Shown piece after piece: positions 51,845-61,629 of a DNA stretch of 64,000 bases; within the stretch, counting starts at the first letter, position 1, and each line of letters opens with the position of its first letter. The DNA comes from Rhizobium acidisoli (GTDB taxonomy: Bacteria; Pseudomonadota; Alphaproteobacteria; Rhizobiales; Rhizobiaceae). The notes beneath the pieces were generated by a model. It did no database searches, had not been told where the DNA came from, and worked only from the letters and a program-made list of their open reading frames with translations. The position numbers and the translations under genes are program-made. The stretch covers positions 4,346,501 through 4,410,500 of the forward strand of contig NZ_CP034998.1 in assembly GCF_002531755.2 (NCBI RefSeq), given 5' to 3'.

Positions 51845-52948
51845 ATGAGCACTGCTTCCGTTCCGCTGCCAAACTGGATCAACTACGGCCTGATCCCGCT
51901 TCTGAACCTCATCGTCGCTTTCCTGATCTCCGGCTTCGTCGTCTGGCTGATCGGCGAGAGCCCGCTCGGTGCGCTGTCGCTGCTGATCGAAGGTGCGTTC
52001 GGTAGCGGCGAAGGCATCGGCTTCACGCTCTATTATGCGACGAGCTTCATCTTCACCGGTCTTTCCGTGGCTGTCGCCATCCATGCCGGTCTGTTCAACA
52101 TCGGCTCGGAAGGCCAGGCCTATGTCGGTGGGCTGGGCTGCGCGCTGGTGGCGCTCGCGCTCGATCGCTACGTGCCGTGGTATGTGACGATGCCGATCGC
52201 CGTCGTCGGCGCCGGCCTCTTTGGTGCCGCCTGGGCCTTCATCCCCGCTTTCCTGCAGGCCAAGCGCGGCAGCCATATCGTCATCACGACGATCATGTTC
52301 AACTATATCGCCGCCGCCCTGATGGTGTATCTGCTGGTGCATGTGCTGATCGTGCCCGGCAAGATGGCGCCGGAAACCCGCACCTTCCTCGACGGCGGGC
52401 AGCTTCCCAAGCTTGGCTGGGTCATGAGTATCTTCGGCAGCAAATTGGGTGCTGCGCCGTTCAACGTCTCCTTCATCATCGCCCTTCTTGCCGCTTGGTT
52501 TGTCTGGATCCTCATCTGGCGTACCAAGCTCGGTTTCGAGATGCGCACGCTGGGTGTGAGTTCGACGGCTGCCGAGTATGCCGGTATTCCCTATGCGCGG
52601 ATTGTCATCATCGCCATGCTGCTTTCCGGCGCGCTTGCCGGCATGATGGCTTTGAATCCCGTCATGGGCTCTTCCGCCCGCCTGCAGGTGGAGTTCGTCG
52701 GCGGCGCCGGCTTCGTCGGCATCGCTGTGTCGCTGATGGGCCGCAATCATCCGCTCGGCATCATCTTCGCTGCGATCCTCTTCGGCATCCTTTATCAGGG
52801 CGGCGACTGGATCTCCTTCGAAATGCCGAACATCACCCGCGAGATGATCTTGGTCATCCAGGGTCTGGTGATCCTGTTCGCCGGCGCGCTGGAATATATG
52901 TTCCGGCCGGCGATGGTCCATCTCTATCAACAGTTCAAGCGAGCCTGA
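51845..52948 (+). CDS. Nucleoside ABC transporter permease 1
   Basis: 367 aa from ATG 51845. Eight to ten hydrophobic segments of the branched-chain/ribose permease superfamily, with GLFNIGSEGQAYVGGL, typical of YufP-like nucleoside permeases. It starts 7 nt after the ATPase gene. Confidence 0.92.
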   Translation: MSTASVPLPNWINYGLIPLLNLIVAFLISGFVVWLIGESPLGALSLLIEGAFGSGEGIGFTLYYATSFIFTGLSVAVAIHAGLFNIGSEGQAYVGGLGCALVALALDRYVPWYVTMPIAVVGAGLFGAAWAFIPAFLQAKRGSHIVITTIMFNYIAAALMVYLLVHVLIVPGKMAPETRTFLDGGQLPKLGWVMSIFGSKLGAAPFNVSFIIALLAAWFVWILIWRTKLGFEMRTLGVSSTAAEYAGIPYARIVIIAMLLSGALAGMMALNPVMGSSARLQVEFVGGAGFVGIAVSLMGRNHPLGIIFAAILFGILYQGGDWISFEMPNITREMILVIQGLVILFAGALEYMFRPAMVHLYQQFKRA

Positions 52949-52958
52949 GGAGCGGACG

Positions 52959-53930
52959 ATGGATTATTACGACATCTTCATCAGCGTTCTGAGCTCGACC
53001 ATTCGCCTGTCGATCCCGCTGATTTTCACGGCCCTTGCCGGCCTGTTTTCGGAACGCGCCGGCATCTTCGATATCGGCCTCGAGGGCAAGATGCTGGGCT
53101 CGGCCTTTGCTGCCGCCTGCATCGCCTATCTCACCGGTTCGGCCTGGCTCGGGCTCGGTGCCGGCATCGTCTGCTCGGTGGCGCTCAGCCTGGTGCATGG
53201 CTTCGCCTCGATCACCAACCGTGGCAACCAGATCGTCTCGGGCGTGGCGATCAACTTCTTCATCGCCGGCATCACCATCGTGCTCGGCCAGGCATGGTTC
53301 GGCCAGGGCGGGCGCACGCCGCAGCTGTCGGCGGAGGCGCGCTTCGCGCCGATCATCCTGCCCGGCGCCGATGCCGCCCGCGGCATACCGATCCTCGGCC
53401 CGCTCTATGCCAACGTCATATCGGGCAACAATATCCTGACTTACCTTGCCTTTCTTGCCGTGCCGTTTTCCTGGTGGGTGCTTTATCGCACGCGTTTCGG
53501 CCTGCGCCTGCGCGCCGTCGGCGAAAACCCGGGTGCGGTCGATACGGCGGGCATCTCGGTAGCCTGGCTGCGCTACCGCGCCGTCATGTGCGCCGGCATC
53601 CTCTGCGGCTTTGCCGGCACTTATCTCGCGATCGCCCAGTCCGCCGCCTTCATCAAGGACATGTCGGCCGGCAAGGGCTATATCGCGCTCGCCGCTCTCG
53701 TCTTCGCCAAGTGGAAGCCGGTGCCGGTCATGTTCGCCTGCCTGCTCTTCGGCTTCCTCGATGCACTGGCCAATTTCATGCAGGGAAAGCAGGTGCCGCT
53801 GATCGGTGAAGTGCCGGTTCAGGTCTTCCAGGCGCTGCCCTATATCCTCACCTGCATCCTGCTTGCCGGCTTCATCGGCGTTGCGACTCCGCCGAAGGCC
53901 GGCGGTGTGCCCTATACGAAGGAGCGTTGA
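52959..53930 (+). CDS. Nucleoside ABC transporter permease 2
   Basis: 323 aa. YufQ-like permease with TALAGLFSERAGIFDIGLEGK near the N-terminus (core SERAGIFDIGLEG) and a second family segment GFAGTYLAIAQSA. It forms the heterodimeric channel with permease 1, 10 nt upstream. It is followed 1 nt later by cdd. Confidence 0.93.
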   Translation: MDYYDIFISVLSSTIRLSIPLIFTALAGLFSERAGIFDIGLEGKMLGSAFAAACIAYLTGSAWLGLGAGIVCSVALSLVHGFASITNRGNQIVSGVAINFFIAGITIVLGQAWFGQGGRTPQLSAEARFAPIILPGADAARGIPILGPLYANVISGNNILTYLAFLAVPFSWWVLYRTRFGLRLRAVGENPGAVDTAGISVAWLRYRAVMCAGILCGFAGTYLAIAQSAAFIKDMSAGKGYIALAALVFAKWKPVPVMFACLLFGFLDALANFMQGKQVPLIGEVPVQVFQALPYILTCILLAGFIGVATPPKAGGVPYTKER

Positions 53931-53931
53931 T

Positions 53932-54321
53932 ATGTCTCACGACCTGTTCGAAGCCGCTCGCGGCGCCATGGCTTTTGCCCATGCGCCCTATTCGAAATTT
54001 CCGGTCGGCGCGGCGATTCGCGCCGAGGACGGCAAGGTCTATACCGGCGCCAACATCGAAAACCTGTCCTTTCCGCAAGGGTGGTGCGCCGAGCCGACGG
54101 CGATCAGTGCCATGATCATGGGTGGCGCCAAGAAGATCGTCGAAATGGCGGTCATCGCCGAAAAGCTGCCGCTCTGCCCGCCCTGCGGCGGTTGCCGCCA
54201 GAAGATCTCCGAATTCGCCTCCAAGGACACGAAGATCTATCTCTGCGATGAGGCGGGCGTGCAGAAAACCATGACGATGGAAGAGCTCCTTCCCTTCAGC
54301 TTCGAGACCGAACTCGGATGA
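53932..54321 (+). CDS. cdd: Cytidine deaminase
   Basis: 129 aa, the tetrameric short type. Zinc ligands Cys52 (in WCAEPTA, with catalytic Glu54), Cys85 and Cys88 (PPCGGCRQ) are intact; NIEN near 41-44 contacts the ribose. It turns cytidine and deoxycytidine into uridine and deoxyuridine. GGAG RBS. It overlaps the next gene by ATGA. Confidence 0.96.
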   Translation: MSHDLFEAARGAMAFAHAPYSKFPVGAAIRAEDGKVYTGANIENLSFPQGWCAEPTAISAMIMGGAKKIVEMAVIAEKLPLCPPCGGCRQKISEFASKDTKIYLCDEAGVQKTMTMEELLPFSFETELG

Positions 54322-55118
54322 AGGCGACGGTCGATCTGCTTGCCGCATTGCTCGGCGCCATCAAGCCGCGCCACGGCATCGTGCTCGGCTCCGGCCTCGG
54401 CTCTCTCGTTGGTCAGCTGGAGGGCGCCGTGCGTATTCCCTATCGCGACCTGCCGGGCTTTCCCGTCAGCGCCGTCTCCGGCCATGCCGGCGAGGTCGTT
54501 GCCGGCCGGCTCGGCGGCGTGCCCGTCGTCATGCTCTCCGGCCGCGTGCATTATTACGAGAAGGGCGATGCCAACGCCATGCGCCTGCCGATCGAGGTGC
54601 TGAAGTCGCTCGGCGTCGAGGCGCTGATCCTGACCAATTCGGCCGGATCGCTCCGCGACGACATGCCGCCCGGTTCGGTGATGCAAATCACTGATCACAT
54701 CAACTATTCCGGCATGAACCCGCTGATCGGCGAGGAAAGCGACCACCGTTTCGTCGGCATGACCAATGCTTACGATGCCGGCCTCGCGACGGCGATGCAG
54801 AAGGCAGCGGCAAAGCTCAAAATCGAGCTGGCGCAAGGTGTGTACATGTGGTTCTCCGGCCCGAGCTTCGAAACGCCGGCCGAAATCCGCATGGCGCGCA
54901 TCCTCGGTGCCGATGCCGTCGGCATGTCGACGGTGCCGGAGGTGATCATCGCAAGAATGCTGGGTCTGAGGGTTGCCGCCGCCTCCGTTATCACCAACTA
55001 TGGGGCGGGTATGACCGGCAATGAGCTCAGCCATGAAGAAACCAAGGACATGGCGCCCATCGGCGGTGCCCGTCTCGCCGCCATATTGAAAGAGATGATT
55101 GCGGCCAGAACCGGATAA
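54318..55118 (+). CDS. punA: Purine nucleoside phosphorylase, trimeric type
   Basis: 266 aa. VLGSGLGSL, SGHAGEVV, GRVHYYE and the base-binding FSGPSFETPAEI identify the PunA/XapA family. It phosphorolyses inosine, guanosine and possibly xanthosine, giving base plus ribose 1-phosphate. It is coupled to cdd. The 3' end is followed by a RIME-like half element before deoC. The choice between punA and xapA is not certain. Confidence 0.92.
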   Translation: MKATVDLLAALLGAIKPRHGIVLGSGLGSLVGQLEGAVRIPYRDLPGFPVSAVSGHAGEVVAGRLGGVPVVMLSGRVHYYEKGDANAMRLPIEVLKSLGVEALILTNSAGSLRDDMPPGSVMQITDHINYSGMNPLIGEESDHRFVGMTNAYDAGLATAMQKAAAKLKIELAQGVYMWFSGPSFETPAEIRMARILGADAVGMSTVPEVIIARMLGLRVAAASVITNYGAGMTGNELSHEETKDMAPIGGARLAAILKEMIAARTG

Positions 55119-55169
55119 TTTTAGGCCGGGTCGGCGTAAAGTCTGAATCCTGTTCTACATTAGATAGTG

Positions 55170-55219
55170 AGAGCATGCTGTCATGAGAAAACCGCTCACA
55201 CTTTTCGGCATCATGCTCT
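55170..55219. repeat. Short RIME-like half element with terminal inverted repeats
   Basis: AGAGCATG (55170-55177) and CATGCTCT (55212-55219) bound a 50-bp element whose middle, read on the minus strand (CCGAAAAGTGTGAGCGGTTTT), resembles the left half of the RIME copies. It lies just upstream of the deoC RBS. Confidence 0.65.
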
Positions 55220-55232
55220 AGAGGAAGCGAAA

Positions 55233-56009
55233 ATGAATAGCCATTCCAACCGGGAAACGGCGGCTGTTGCCCTTTCCCTACTCGATCTGACCAATTTGAA
55301 GGATGATTGCACCGAAGCGCAGATCGAGGCACTCTGCACCCGCGCGCAGACGCCCTATGGCAACAGCGCCGCCATCTGCATCTGGCCGCGCTTCGTTGCT
55401 TATGCCCGCAACATCCTCGGCACCGGCCATGCCGTGCGGATCGCCACCGTCGTCAATTTCCCCTCGGGTGACATGGAAGTGGCCGACGTTGCCGCCGAAA
55501 CCCGTGAGGCGATTGCCGACGGCGCCGATGAAATCGATCTGGTCATTCCCTACCGCAAGCTCATATCAGGCAATGAGAAGGCGGTGACCGACATGGTCAA
55601 GGCAATTCGCGCCGAATGCGCCGGTCCCGTGCTGCTGAAAGTCATTATCGAGGCCGGCGAGTTGAAGGACGCGGCCTTGATCCGCCGCGCCTCCGAACTT
55701 GCCATCGAAGCCGGCGCCGATTTCATCAAGACCTCCACCGGCAAGGTCGCCGTCAACGCGACGCTCGAAGCCGCCGACATCATGATCCGCGCCATTCGCG
55801 AGAGCGGCCGCAAGGTCGGCTTCAAGCCGGCCGGCGGCATCGGCTCGGTGGCCGATGCCGCGCTTTATCTGAGCCTGGCCGAAACCATCATGGCGCCCGA
55901 CTGGGCGATGCCGTCGACCTTCCGCTTCGGCGCTTCCGGCCTGCTCGACGATATCCTGGCGGTTCTGAGCGGAACACAATCCGCACCCGTTGCGGCGTCG
56001 AGCTATTGA
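55233..56009 (+). CDS. deoC: Deoxyribose-phosphate aldolase
   Basis: 258 aa from ATG 55233 (GAGGAAG RBS). A class I aldolase with the Schiff-base lysine in GADFIKTSTGKV and the second active-site lysine in GFKPAGGIG. It splits deoxyribose 5-phosphate into glyceraldehyde 3-phosphate and acetaldehyde. deoA starts 1 nt after its stop. Confidence 0.96.
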   Translation: MNSHSNRETAAVALSLLDLTNLKDDCTEAQIEALCTRAQTPYGNSAAICIWPRFVAYARNILGTGHAVRIATVVNFPSGDMEVADVAAETREAIADGADEIDLVIPYRKLISGNEKAVTDMVKAIRAECAGPVLLKVIIEAGELKDAALIRRASELAIEAGADFIKTSTGKVAVNATLEAADIMIRAIRESGRKVGFKPAGGIGSVADAALYLSLAETIMAPDWAMPSTFRFGASGLLDDILAVLSGTQSAPVAASSY

Positions 56010-56010
56010 A

Positions 56011-57318
56011 ATGATCCCGCAGGAGATCATCCGGCGCAAACGCGATGGCGACGAACTCGACCCCGCCGATATCCGGTCTTTCATCGCAGCCCTCGCGGCC
56101 GGCCAGCTGTCGGAAGGCCAGATCGGCGCCTTCGCCATGGCCGTCTGGTTCAAGGGCATGTCACGCGAGGAAATCGTTGCTCTGACGCTGGCGATGGCCG
56201 ATTCCGGCGATCGGCTGCAATGGACGGATATCGACCGCCCGATCGCCGACAAACATTCGACCGGCGGTGTCGGCGACAATGTTTCGCTGATGCTGGCGCC
56301 GATTGCTGCCGCCTGCGGCCTCGCCGTTCCGATGATATCGGGGCGCGGCCTCGGTCATACCGGCGGCACGCTCGATAAGCTCGAATCCATTCCCGGCTAT
56401 AGGATCACCCCGGATGCCGACCTGTTCCACACAGTCGTGAAGCAGGTGGGATGCGCCATTATCGGTCAGACCGGCGCCCTGGCGCCGGCCGATGGGAGGC
56501 TCTATGCCGTGCGCGATGTGACCGCAACCGTCGATTCCATTCCGCTCATCACCGCCTCCATCCTGTCGAAGAAACTTGCGGCCGGGCTTCAGACGCTGGT
56601 GCTCGACGTCAAGGTCGGCAACGGCGCCTTCATGGCCGACCGTGCCCAGGCGGAGATCCTGGCGCAGTCGCTGGTCGAGGTTGCCAATGGGGCAGGGGTG
56701 AAGACCTCGGCGCTGATCACCGACATGAACCAGCCGCTCGCCGATGCGGCCGGCAATGCCGTTGAAATGCGCAATTGCCTGGATTTCCTGGCGGGTGGGA
56801 AGGCGGACACGCGGCTCGAGGCTGTCGTTCTTGCCTTTGCCGCCGAGATGCTGGTGAAGTCGGGTATTGCCGCGTCCTCTGAAGAAGGCGAGGGGATGGC
56901 GCGTCGAGCGCTGTCATCGGGAAAGGCAGCTGAGGTTTTCGCGCGCATGGTATCCATGCTTGGCGGCCCGGCCGATCTCATGGAAAACCCCGACAGGTAT
57001 CTCGCCAGGGCGGCTGTGGAAAAACCTGTCCTTGCCGCCCGGTCAGGCTGGCTTGCCGCATGCGACGCGCGCGGCATCGGCGTCAGCGTCATCGATCTTG
57101 GCGGCGGCAGACGCCATCCAGCTGACCGGATCGATCACCGCGTCGGCTTCTCAGAATTGCTGCCGCTTGGCAGCCGGGTCAGTGCGGGCGAGCCGATCGC
57201 GCTGGTTCATGCCGCCGACGACGCGGCCGCGGAAAGGGCAGCGGCCGCCCTTGCCGCGCACTACCGTATCACCGAAGACAGTCCGAAGCTGACGCCGGTG
57301 ATTTCGAGCCGGATCTGA
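56011..57318 (+). CDS. deoA: Thymidine phosphorylase
   Basis: 435 aa from ATG 56011. KHSTGGVGDNVSL (phosphate), SGRGLGHTGGTLDKLE and the conserved DVKVGNGAFM are all present. It phosphorolyses thymidine and deoxyuridine to base plus deoxyribose 1-phosphate. Last gene of the plus-strand operon. It ends 5 nt from the convergent protease gene, with no terminator visible between. Confidence 0.96.
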   Translation: MIPQEIIRRKRDGDELDPADIRSFIAALAAGQLSEGQIGAFAMAVWFKGMSREEIVALTLAMADSGDRLQWTDIDRPIADKHSTGGVGDNVSLMLAPIAAACGLAVPMISGRGLGHTGGTLDKLESIPGYRITPDADLFHTVVKQVGCAIIGQTGALAPADGRLYAVRDVTATVDSIPLITASILSKKLAAGLQTLVLDVKVGNGAFMADRAQAEILAQSLVEVANGAGVKTSALITDMNQPLADAAGNAVEMRNCLDFLAGGKADTRLEAVVLAFAAEMLVKSGIAASSEEGEGMARRALSSGKAAEVFARMVSMLGGPADLMENPDRYLARAAVEKPVLAARSGWLAACDARGIGVSVIDLGGGRRHPADRIDHRVGFSELLPLGSRVSAGEPIALVHAADDAAAERAAAALAAHYRITEDSPKLTPVISSRI

Positions 57319-57323
57319 CGCGG

Positions 57324-57857
57324 TTATTGCTTGAGGCTGAGTGAACCGTCGGCGACGGAATAGGAGGCGAGCTTCTGCAGGAAGCTCATGCCGACCAGCG
57401 TCGTTGTCAGCGCATCGTCCTTGAGGACGAAGGCTTCGACATCCCGCACGCGGATACCGCCGATTTCGATCCGGTCGAGCATCACATGCGCTGCCTTCGT
57501 CTGGCCGTTGGCCGTGTTGACGCCGTAGCGGAAATCGAGTTGGTTGGCCGTGTAGCCGAGCCGGCGGGCGAGCGTCTCGTTGAGTGCCACATAAGTCGCA
57601 CCGGTATCGATCAGGCCCTGCACCGGCTTGCCGTTGATCTTGAAGCTGCCGGTATAATGGCCCTGGGCATCCGCTTGCAGGCGGATTGCATTGCCGGCGG
57701 AGACCGGCGCGGGTGCTGCGGGCTTGTCGCCTTCGGTTGAGATGTAATTGGCGGAGAGAGCGTTGGCAGGCTGCTGGCTGGTGCTTCCGAAGAAGGAAGG
57801 CGCCTGTGTGGCCAGCACCGCGGCGATGCTGGCGAAAATGACGGTACGCACGAGCAT
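57324..57857 (-). CDS. Retropepsin-like aspartic protease (clan AA, TIGR02281 type)
   Basis: 177 aa from ATG 57857. An N-terminal hydrophobic signal/anchor (VRTVIFASIAAVLATQAP) is followed by a periplasmic domain. The single catalytic triad DTG (84-86, GLIDTGATYVAL) and the later NGQ and LVGMSFLQKL loop match one-domain aspartic proteases that dimerise. Substrate unknown. It lies between convergent deoA and the upp terminator. Confidence 0.88.
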   Translation of the reverse strand: MLVRTVIFASIAAVLATQAPSFFGSTSQQPANALSANYISTEGDKPAAPAPVSAGNAIRLQADAQGHYTGSFKINGKPVQGLIDTGATYVALNETLARRLGYTANQLDFRYGVNTANGQTKAAHVMLDRIEIGGIRVRDVEAFVLKDDALTTTLVGMSFLQKLASYSVADGSLSLKQ

Positions 57858-57948
57858 GAAACAGAAATCCTTCCTGTATAAACCCGGCTTCATGCAGGGC
57901 CTCATGCTTCAAACTTGCTAAGCCTCAAATCCTGATAAGTTGCTAATA

Positions 57949-57987
57949 TCGACAATGAAAAGGCCCGGAACGAACCGTCCGGGCCTT
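57949..57987 (-). terminator. Rho-independent terminator of upp
   Basis: On the minus strand AAGGCCCGGA and TCCGGGCCTT (10 bp) close an 8-nt loop (57960-57987), followed by TTTTCATTG. It lies 33 nt beyond the upp stop. Confidence 0.85.
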
Positions 57988-58019
57988 AAGTCTTTCGATT
58001 TGGTAAAGGAAGGCTGAAA

Positions 58020-58649
58020 TTATTTGGTGCCGTACATGCGGTCGCCGGCATCGCCGAGGCCGGGCACGATATAGCCCTTCTCGTTGAGATGACTGTCGAT
58101 CGAGGCGGTGAAAACAGGAACGTCTGGATGGGCGGCGCGGAAGTTCTGGATGCCTTCCGGGGCGGCGAGCAGGCAGAGGAAGCGGATATTGTGGGCGCCG
58201 CGTTCCTTGAGCTTGTCGATTGCGGCGATCGAGGAATTGCCGGTCGCCAGCATCGGATCGACGACGATGATCAGGCGCTCGGCCACATCTTCAGGCGCCT
58301 TGAAGTAATATTCGACCGGCTGCAGCGTCTCGTGGTCGCGGTAGACGCCGATATGCGAGACGCGGGCTGAGGGTACGAGATCGAGCATGCCCTCGAGCAG
58401 CCCGTTGCCGGCGCGCAGGATCGAGGCGAAGACCAGCTTCTTGCCCTCGAGGATCGGCGATTCCATCGTCTGCAGCGGCGTCTCGATCGTTTCCATCGTC
58501 AGTTCGAGATCGCGGGTCACCTCGTAACAGAGCAGTGTGGAGATTTCGCGCAGCAATCGCCGGAAACTTCCCGTCGATGTCTCCTTGCGCCGCATGATGG
58601 TGAGCTTGTGCTGCACAAGCGGATGATCGATGACCGTGACGCCGTCCAT
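58020..58649 (-). CDS. upp: Uracil phosphoribosyltransferase
   Basis: 209 aa from ATG 58649 (AAAGG 6-7 nt upstream); a start 5 codons earlier is possible. [27 protein letters not shown] (core ILRAGNG) and the PRPP loop [10 protein letters not shown] identify UPRT. It salvages uracil to UMP, using uracil released by phosphorolysis of pyrimidine nucleosides. It follows add by 112 nt on the same strand and ends at its own terminator. Confidence 0.97.
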   Translation of the reverse strand: MDGVTVIDHPLVQHKLTIMRRKETSTGSFRRLLREISTLLCYEVTRDLELTMETIETPLQTMESPILEGKKLVFASILRAGNGLLEGMLDLVPSARVSHIGVYRDHETLQPVEYYFKAPEDVAERLIIVVDPMLATGNSSIAAIDKLKERGAHNIRFLCLLAAPEGIQNFRAAHPDVPVFTASIDSHLNEKGYIVPGLGDAGDRMYGTK

Positions 58650-58761
58650 GGGGAAGCCTTTCATTCTTTCTATCGAATGTTTCTTTCACGGAAATCGGCC
58701 CGACCGCAAGAGTGGCGGTAAATTTGCGCCGATCTTCCCCAGCCTCGCTCCACATTTGGCC

Positions 58762-59730
58762 TCAAAGCCGGGCGAGCAGCGCCTTGCGTGTCTCTTCGTC
58801 GACGAAGGCCGCTTCGATCGCCGTTCGCGTCATGGCATCGATCTCGGCGTCGCTGAAGCCGAAAGCCTCGGCGGCAAGTTCGTATTCCCGCGCAAGCGAA
58901 GTATGAAAGAAAGGCGGATCGTCCGAGCTGATGGTCACCCGCACGCCGGCTTCCTTCAGCCGGCGCAGCGGATGCGAAGCGAAATCGGGAAAGACCCCGA
59001 GCGCGATATTGGAGCCCGGGCAGACCTCGAGCACGGTGCCGAGATCGGCAAGCCGCTTCACCAGATCGACATCCTCGACGGCGCGCACGCCATGGCCGAT
59101 GCGCGAGGGGTGTACCGCATCGAGCGCGTCGGCGACGCTGAAGGCGCCGCAGACCTCGCCGGCATGGATGGTGAGCCCCAGGCCGGCATCGCGGGCGATA
59201 TCGAAGGCCCTGGCATAGTCGGCAACGCGCCCCATGCGCTCCTCGCCGGCAAGGTTGAAGCCGGTTATCAAAGGATTGCCGGCCTTTGCCGCGTATTCGG
59301 CCGCGCCGATGACGCTCTCCGGACCGAAATGCCGCTCGCCGGTGACGATCAGCCGGGCTTCGATGCCGCTCTTTTCCCTGGCCCGCCGGATGCCTTCGCA
59401 GATGCCTGAGATATAGGCGTCGGCGCCGAGGCCGATGCGTTTGCCGTGGTCGGGCGAAACGATGAGTTCGCTGTAGATCGTATTGATGCCGGCGAGTTCG
59501 TCGAGATAGGTCTCAGTCAGACGCGCATAGTCCTCCTCGGTCCTGTAGACCTCGGAAACCTTATCGTAACATTCGAGGAAACTTGCGAAGTCATGCCAGA
59601 CATAGGCTCCGCCGCGAAGCTCGCCGCTGATGTCGACGCCGTATTTGCGCGCCTGCGCCGCGGTCAGTTCAGGAGGAGCTGCACCCTCCAGATGGCAGTG
59701 CAATTCGACCTTCTTCAAATGCAACGTCAC
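58762..59730 (-). CDS. add: Adenosine deaminase (or adenine deaminase)
   Basis: 322 aa. Metal and catalytic residues appear in [20 protein letters not shown] and ISSDDPPFF. It deaminates adenosine/deoxyadenosine to inosine, feeding the purine phosphorylase. The same fold covers adenine deaminases, and SSDDP rather than NTDDP near the metal Asp leaves that open. Its ATG overlaps the deoB stop (ATGA). Confidence 0.9.
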   Translation of the reverse strand: MTLHLKKVELHCHLEGAAPPELTAAQARKYGVDISGELRGGAYVWHDFASFLECYDKVSEVYRTEEDYARLTETYLDELAGINTIYSELIVSPDHGKRIGLGADAYISGICEGIRRAREKSGIEARLIVTGERHFGPESVIGAAEYAAKAGNPLITGFNLAGEERMGRVADYARAFDIARDAGLGLTIHAGEVCGAFSVADALDAVHPSRIGHGVRAVEDVDLVKRLADLGTVLEVCPGSNIALGVFPDFASHPLRRLKEAGVRVTISSDDPPFFHTSLAREYELAAEAFGFSDAEIDAMTRTAIEAAFVDEETRKALLARL

Positions 59731-60947
59731 AGAAAACTCCTTCCATGCGGTCCGGCCGGAATGCCGAGATGGCGCGCAATGCTCTCGCCGATATCGGCAT
59801 AGCTGCGGCGCACGCCGATTGAACGCGACCGGATGCCGGGGCCATAGGCGATGACAGGCACACGCTCGCGCGTATGGTCCGTGCCGCGCCAGGTCGGGTC
59901 GCAGCCGTGGTCGGCGGTGAGCACGACGAGATCGCCCGGCTTCAATTTCTTGTGGACTTCGGCCAGTCGCGCATCGAAGGCTTCGAGTGCGGCGGCATAA
60001 CCCGGCACATCGCGGCGATGGCCGTAAACCATGTCGAAGTCGACGAAATTGGTGAAGACCAGATCGCCGTCCTCGGCCTCGTCGATGGTCGCGAGCGTCG
60101 CATCCATCAGCGCCTCGTTGCCATTTGCCTTGATCAGGCGCGAAATCCCTTGATGCGCGAAGATGTCGCCGATCTTTCCCACAGCGTGCACGTGCCGGCC
60201 GTGTTCGATCAGCCGGTCAAGCAGCGTTGGCTCCGGCGGCAGCACCGAGAAGTCGCGCCGGTTTCCGGTGCGCTGGAAGGTGGAACTGGAATGTCCGATG
60301 AAAGGTCGGGCGATGACACGGCCGATATTGTAGCGATCGAGCAGTCCCCGGGCGACCTGGCAGAAGGCGAGCAGGCGATCGAGGCCGAAATGCACTTCGT
60401 GCGCCGCGACCTGGAAGACCGAATCCGAGGAGGTGTAGCAGATCGGCTTGCCGGTGCGGATATGCTCCTCGCCAAGCCGGGCAATGATTTCCGTTCCCGA
60501 AGCATGGCAATTGCCGAGAATGCCGGACACCCCGGCATCCCTGCAAAGCGCCTCGATGAGTTCCTCGGGAAAGGCGTCGCCCTCCGTCGGGAAATAACCC
60601 CAATCGAAACTGACGGGTGTTCCTGCGATCTCCCAGTGGCCTGACGGCGTATCCTTGCCGCGGGAGATTTCGGTGGCGGCGCCGTAAATGCCATAGACCT
60701 TCTCCGGGATCGGCATGCCGGCCGGGAACCGGCCGGAGGCGGAGCGGGCGATCTGCATCAGCCCGAGTTCCGACAGGTTGGGCAGGGAGAGCGGCCCATC
60801 GCGCAATCCGGCGCGGTCTCCGGCACCTGCCGCGCAGAACTCGGCGATATGCCCGAGCGTATCGGCGCCCTCATCGCCATAGGCCGCCGCATCCGGCGCG
60901 CCGCCGACGCCGAAGGAATCCAGAACGAAAAGAAAGGCACGCGCCAT
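59727..60947 (-). CDS. deoB: Phosphopentomutase
   Basis: 406 aa from ATG 60947; the frame is open further upstream but without the fold start. [20 protein letters not shown] carries the first Mn ligand, DTPSGHWE the phosphothreonine site, and [18 protein letters not shown] the second metal site (key H and D residues). It turns (deoxy)ribose 1-phosphate into 5-phosphate, connecting the phosphorylases to deoC and the pentose pathway. It is coupled to add. Confidence 0.96.
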   Translation of the reverse strand: MARAFLFVLDSFGVGGAPDAAAYGDEGADTLGHIAEFCAAGAGDRAGLRDGPLSLPNLSELGLMQIARSASGRFPAGMPIPEKVYGIYGAATEISRGKDTPSGHWEIAGTPVSFDWGYFPTEGDAFPEELIEALCRDAGVSGILGNCHASGTEIIARLGEEHIRTGKPICYTSSDSVFQVAAHEVHFGLDRLLAFCQVARGLLDRYNIGRVIARPFIGHSSSTFQRTGNRRDFSVLPPEPTLLDRLIEHGRHVHAVGKIGDIFAHQGISRLIKANGNEALMDATLATIDEAEDGDLVFTNFVDFDMVYGHRRDVPGYAAALEAFDARLAEVHKKLKPGDLVVLTADHGCDPTWRGTDHTRERVPVIAYGPGIRSRSIGVRRSYADIGESIARHLGIPAGPHGRSFL

Positions 60948-61047
60948 TTTACACCCGAAGAACCGATCGCCGCCCCGGAAACGTCGGAGGCGGCAGAGCC
61001 TCAGCCATATAATGCTGCGACCGGCTTGGCAAATTCGCGAAGGGGCG

Positions 61048-61629
61048 TCAGCAGTCGCTGCAGGGGATCGAGTCGCCTTGCCGCTGGCGGTAGAAATAGC
61101 TGCGGCTGATGGTGATCGTGCGCATGCCGTCCGGCATGAAGTTCGGCGCAAACAGGAACATCGTATAGGGGATGCTGAGCTCGGTGCGAACAAGGAAGCT
61201 GTTCGCCGTCTTCATATCGGACGGTACATTGCTGACGGCCGTGTTCTTAGCATAGGGCACCGTCCCATCCTGCGCCCAGGACCAGAGCACCTTCGCATTG
61301 GCGCCGGCATCGATGGTGATCCCGGTGATCTTCAGCGTCAGGGACGTCGTATTATAGGGCACGAAGATCGAGTTTGCGACCGACGGCATCTGCGCAAGCG
61401 CGCTCTTGGTGACGGATTGCTGCTGGGTGACGACGTCGGCCACCGTGCCTGCGGCGCGTGTCGCCCGCTTGCTGACGCTGAGGCCGATCGTGATCTCGAA
61501 AGCGCCGATATAGAGCATGATGAGCACGGGAAAAAGGATCGCGAATTCGATCGCTCCGGCGCCCTTGCGGTCTTGTGCCAGCCGCCGCACCGTCAATACC
61601 AGCCTGGTGAACGTGTTGAGACGCGCCAT
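61048..61629 (-). CDS. TadE/TadF-like pseudopilin
   Basis: 193 aa. A basic N-terminus then the TadE-like segment [21 protein letters not shown] (core [12 protein letters not shown]), with the Glu5-like residue required for prepilin processing. A periplasmic domain with terminal Cys (IPCSDC) follows. The start overlaps the upstream TadE gene's stop (TAATG), so they are cotranslated. It is part of a Tad/Flp pilus cluster. Confidence 0.9.
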   Translation of the reverse strand: MARLNTFTRLVLTVRRLAQDRKGAGAIEFAILFPVLIMLYIGAFEITIGLSVSKRATRAAGTVADVVTQQQSVTKSALAQMPSVANSIFVPYNTTSLTLKITGITIDAGANAKVLWSWAQDGTVPYAKNTAVSNVPSDMKTANSFLVRTELSIPYTMFLFAPNFMPDGMRTITISRSYFYRQRQGDSIPCSDC

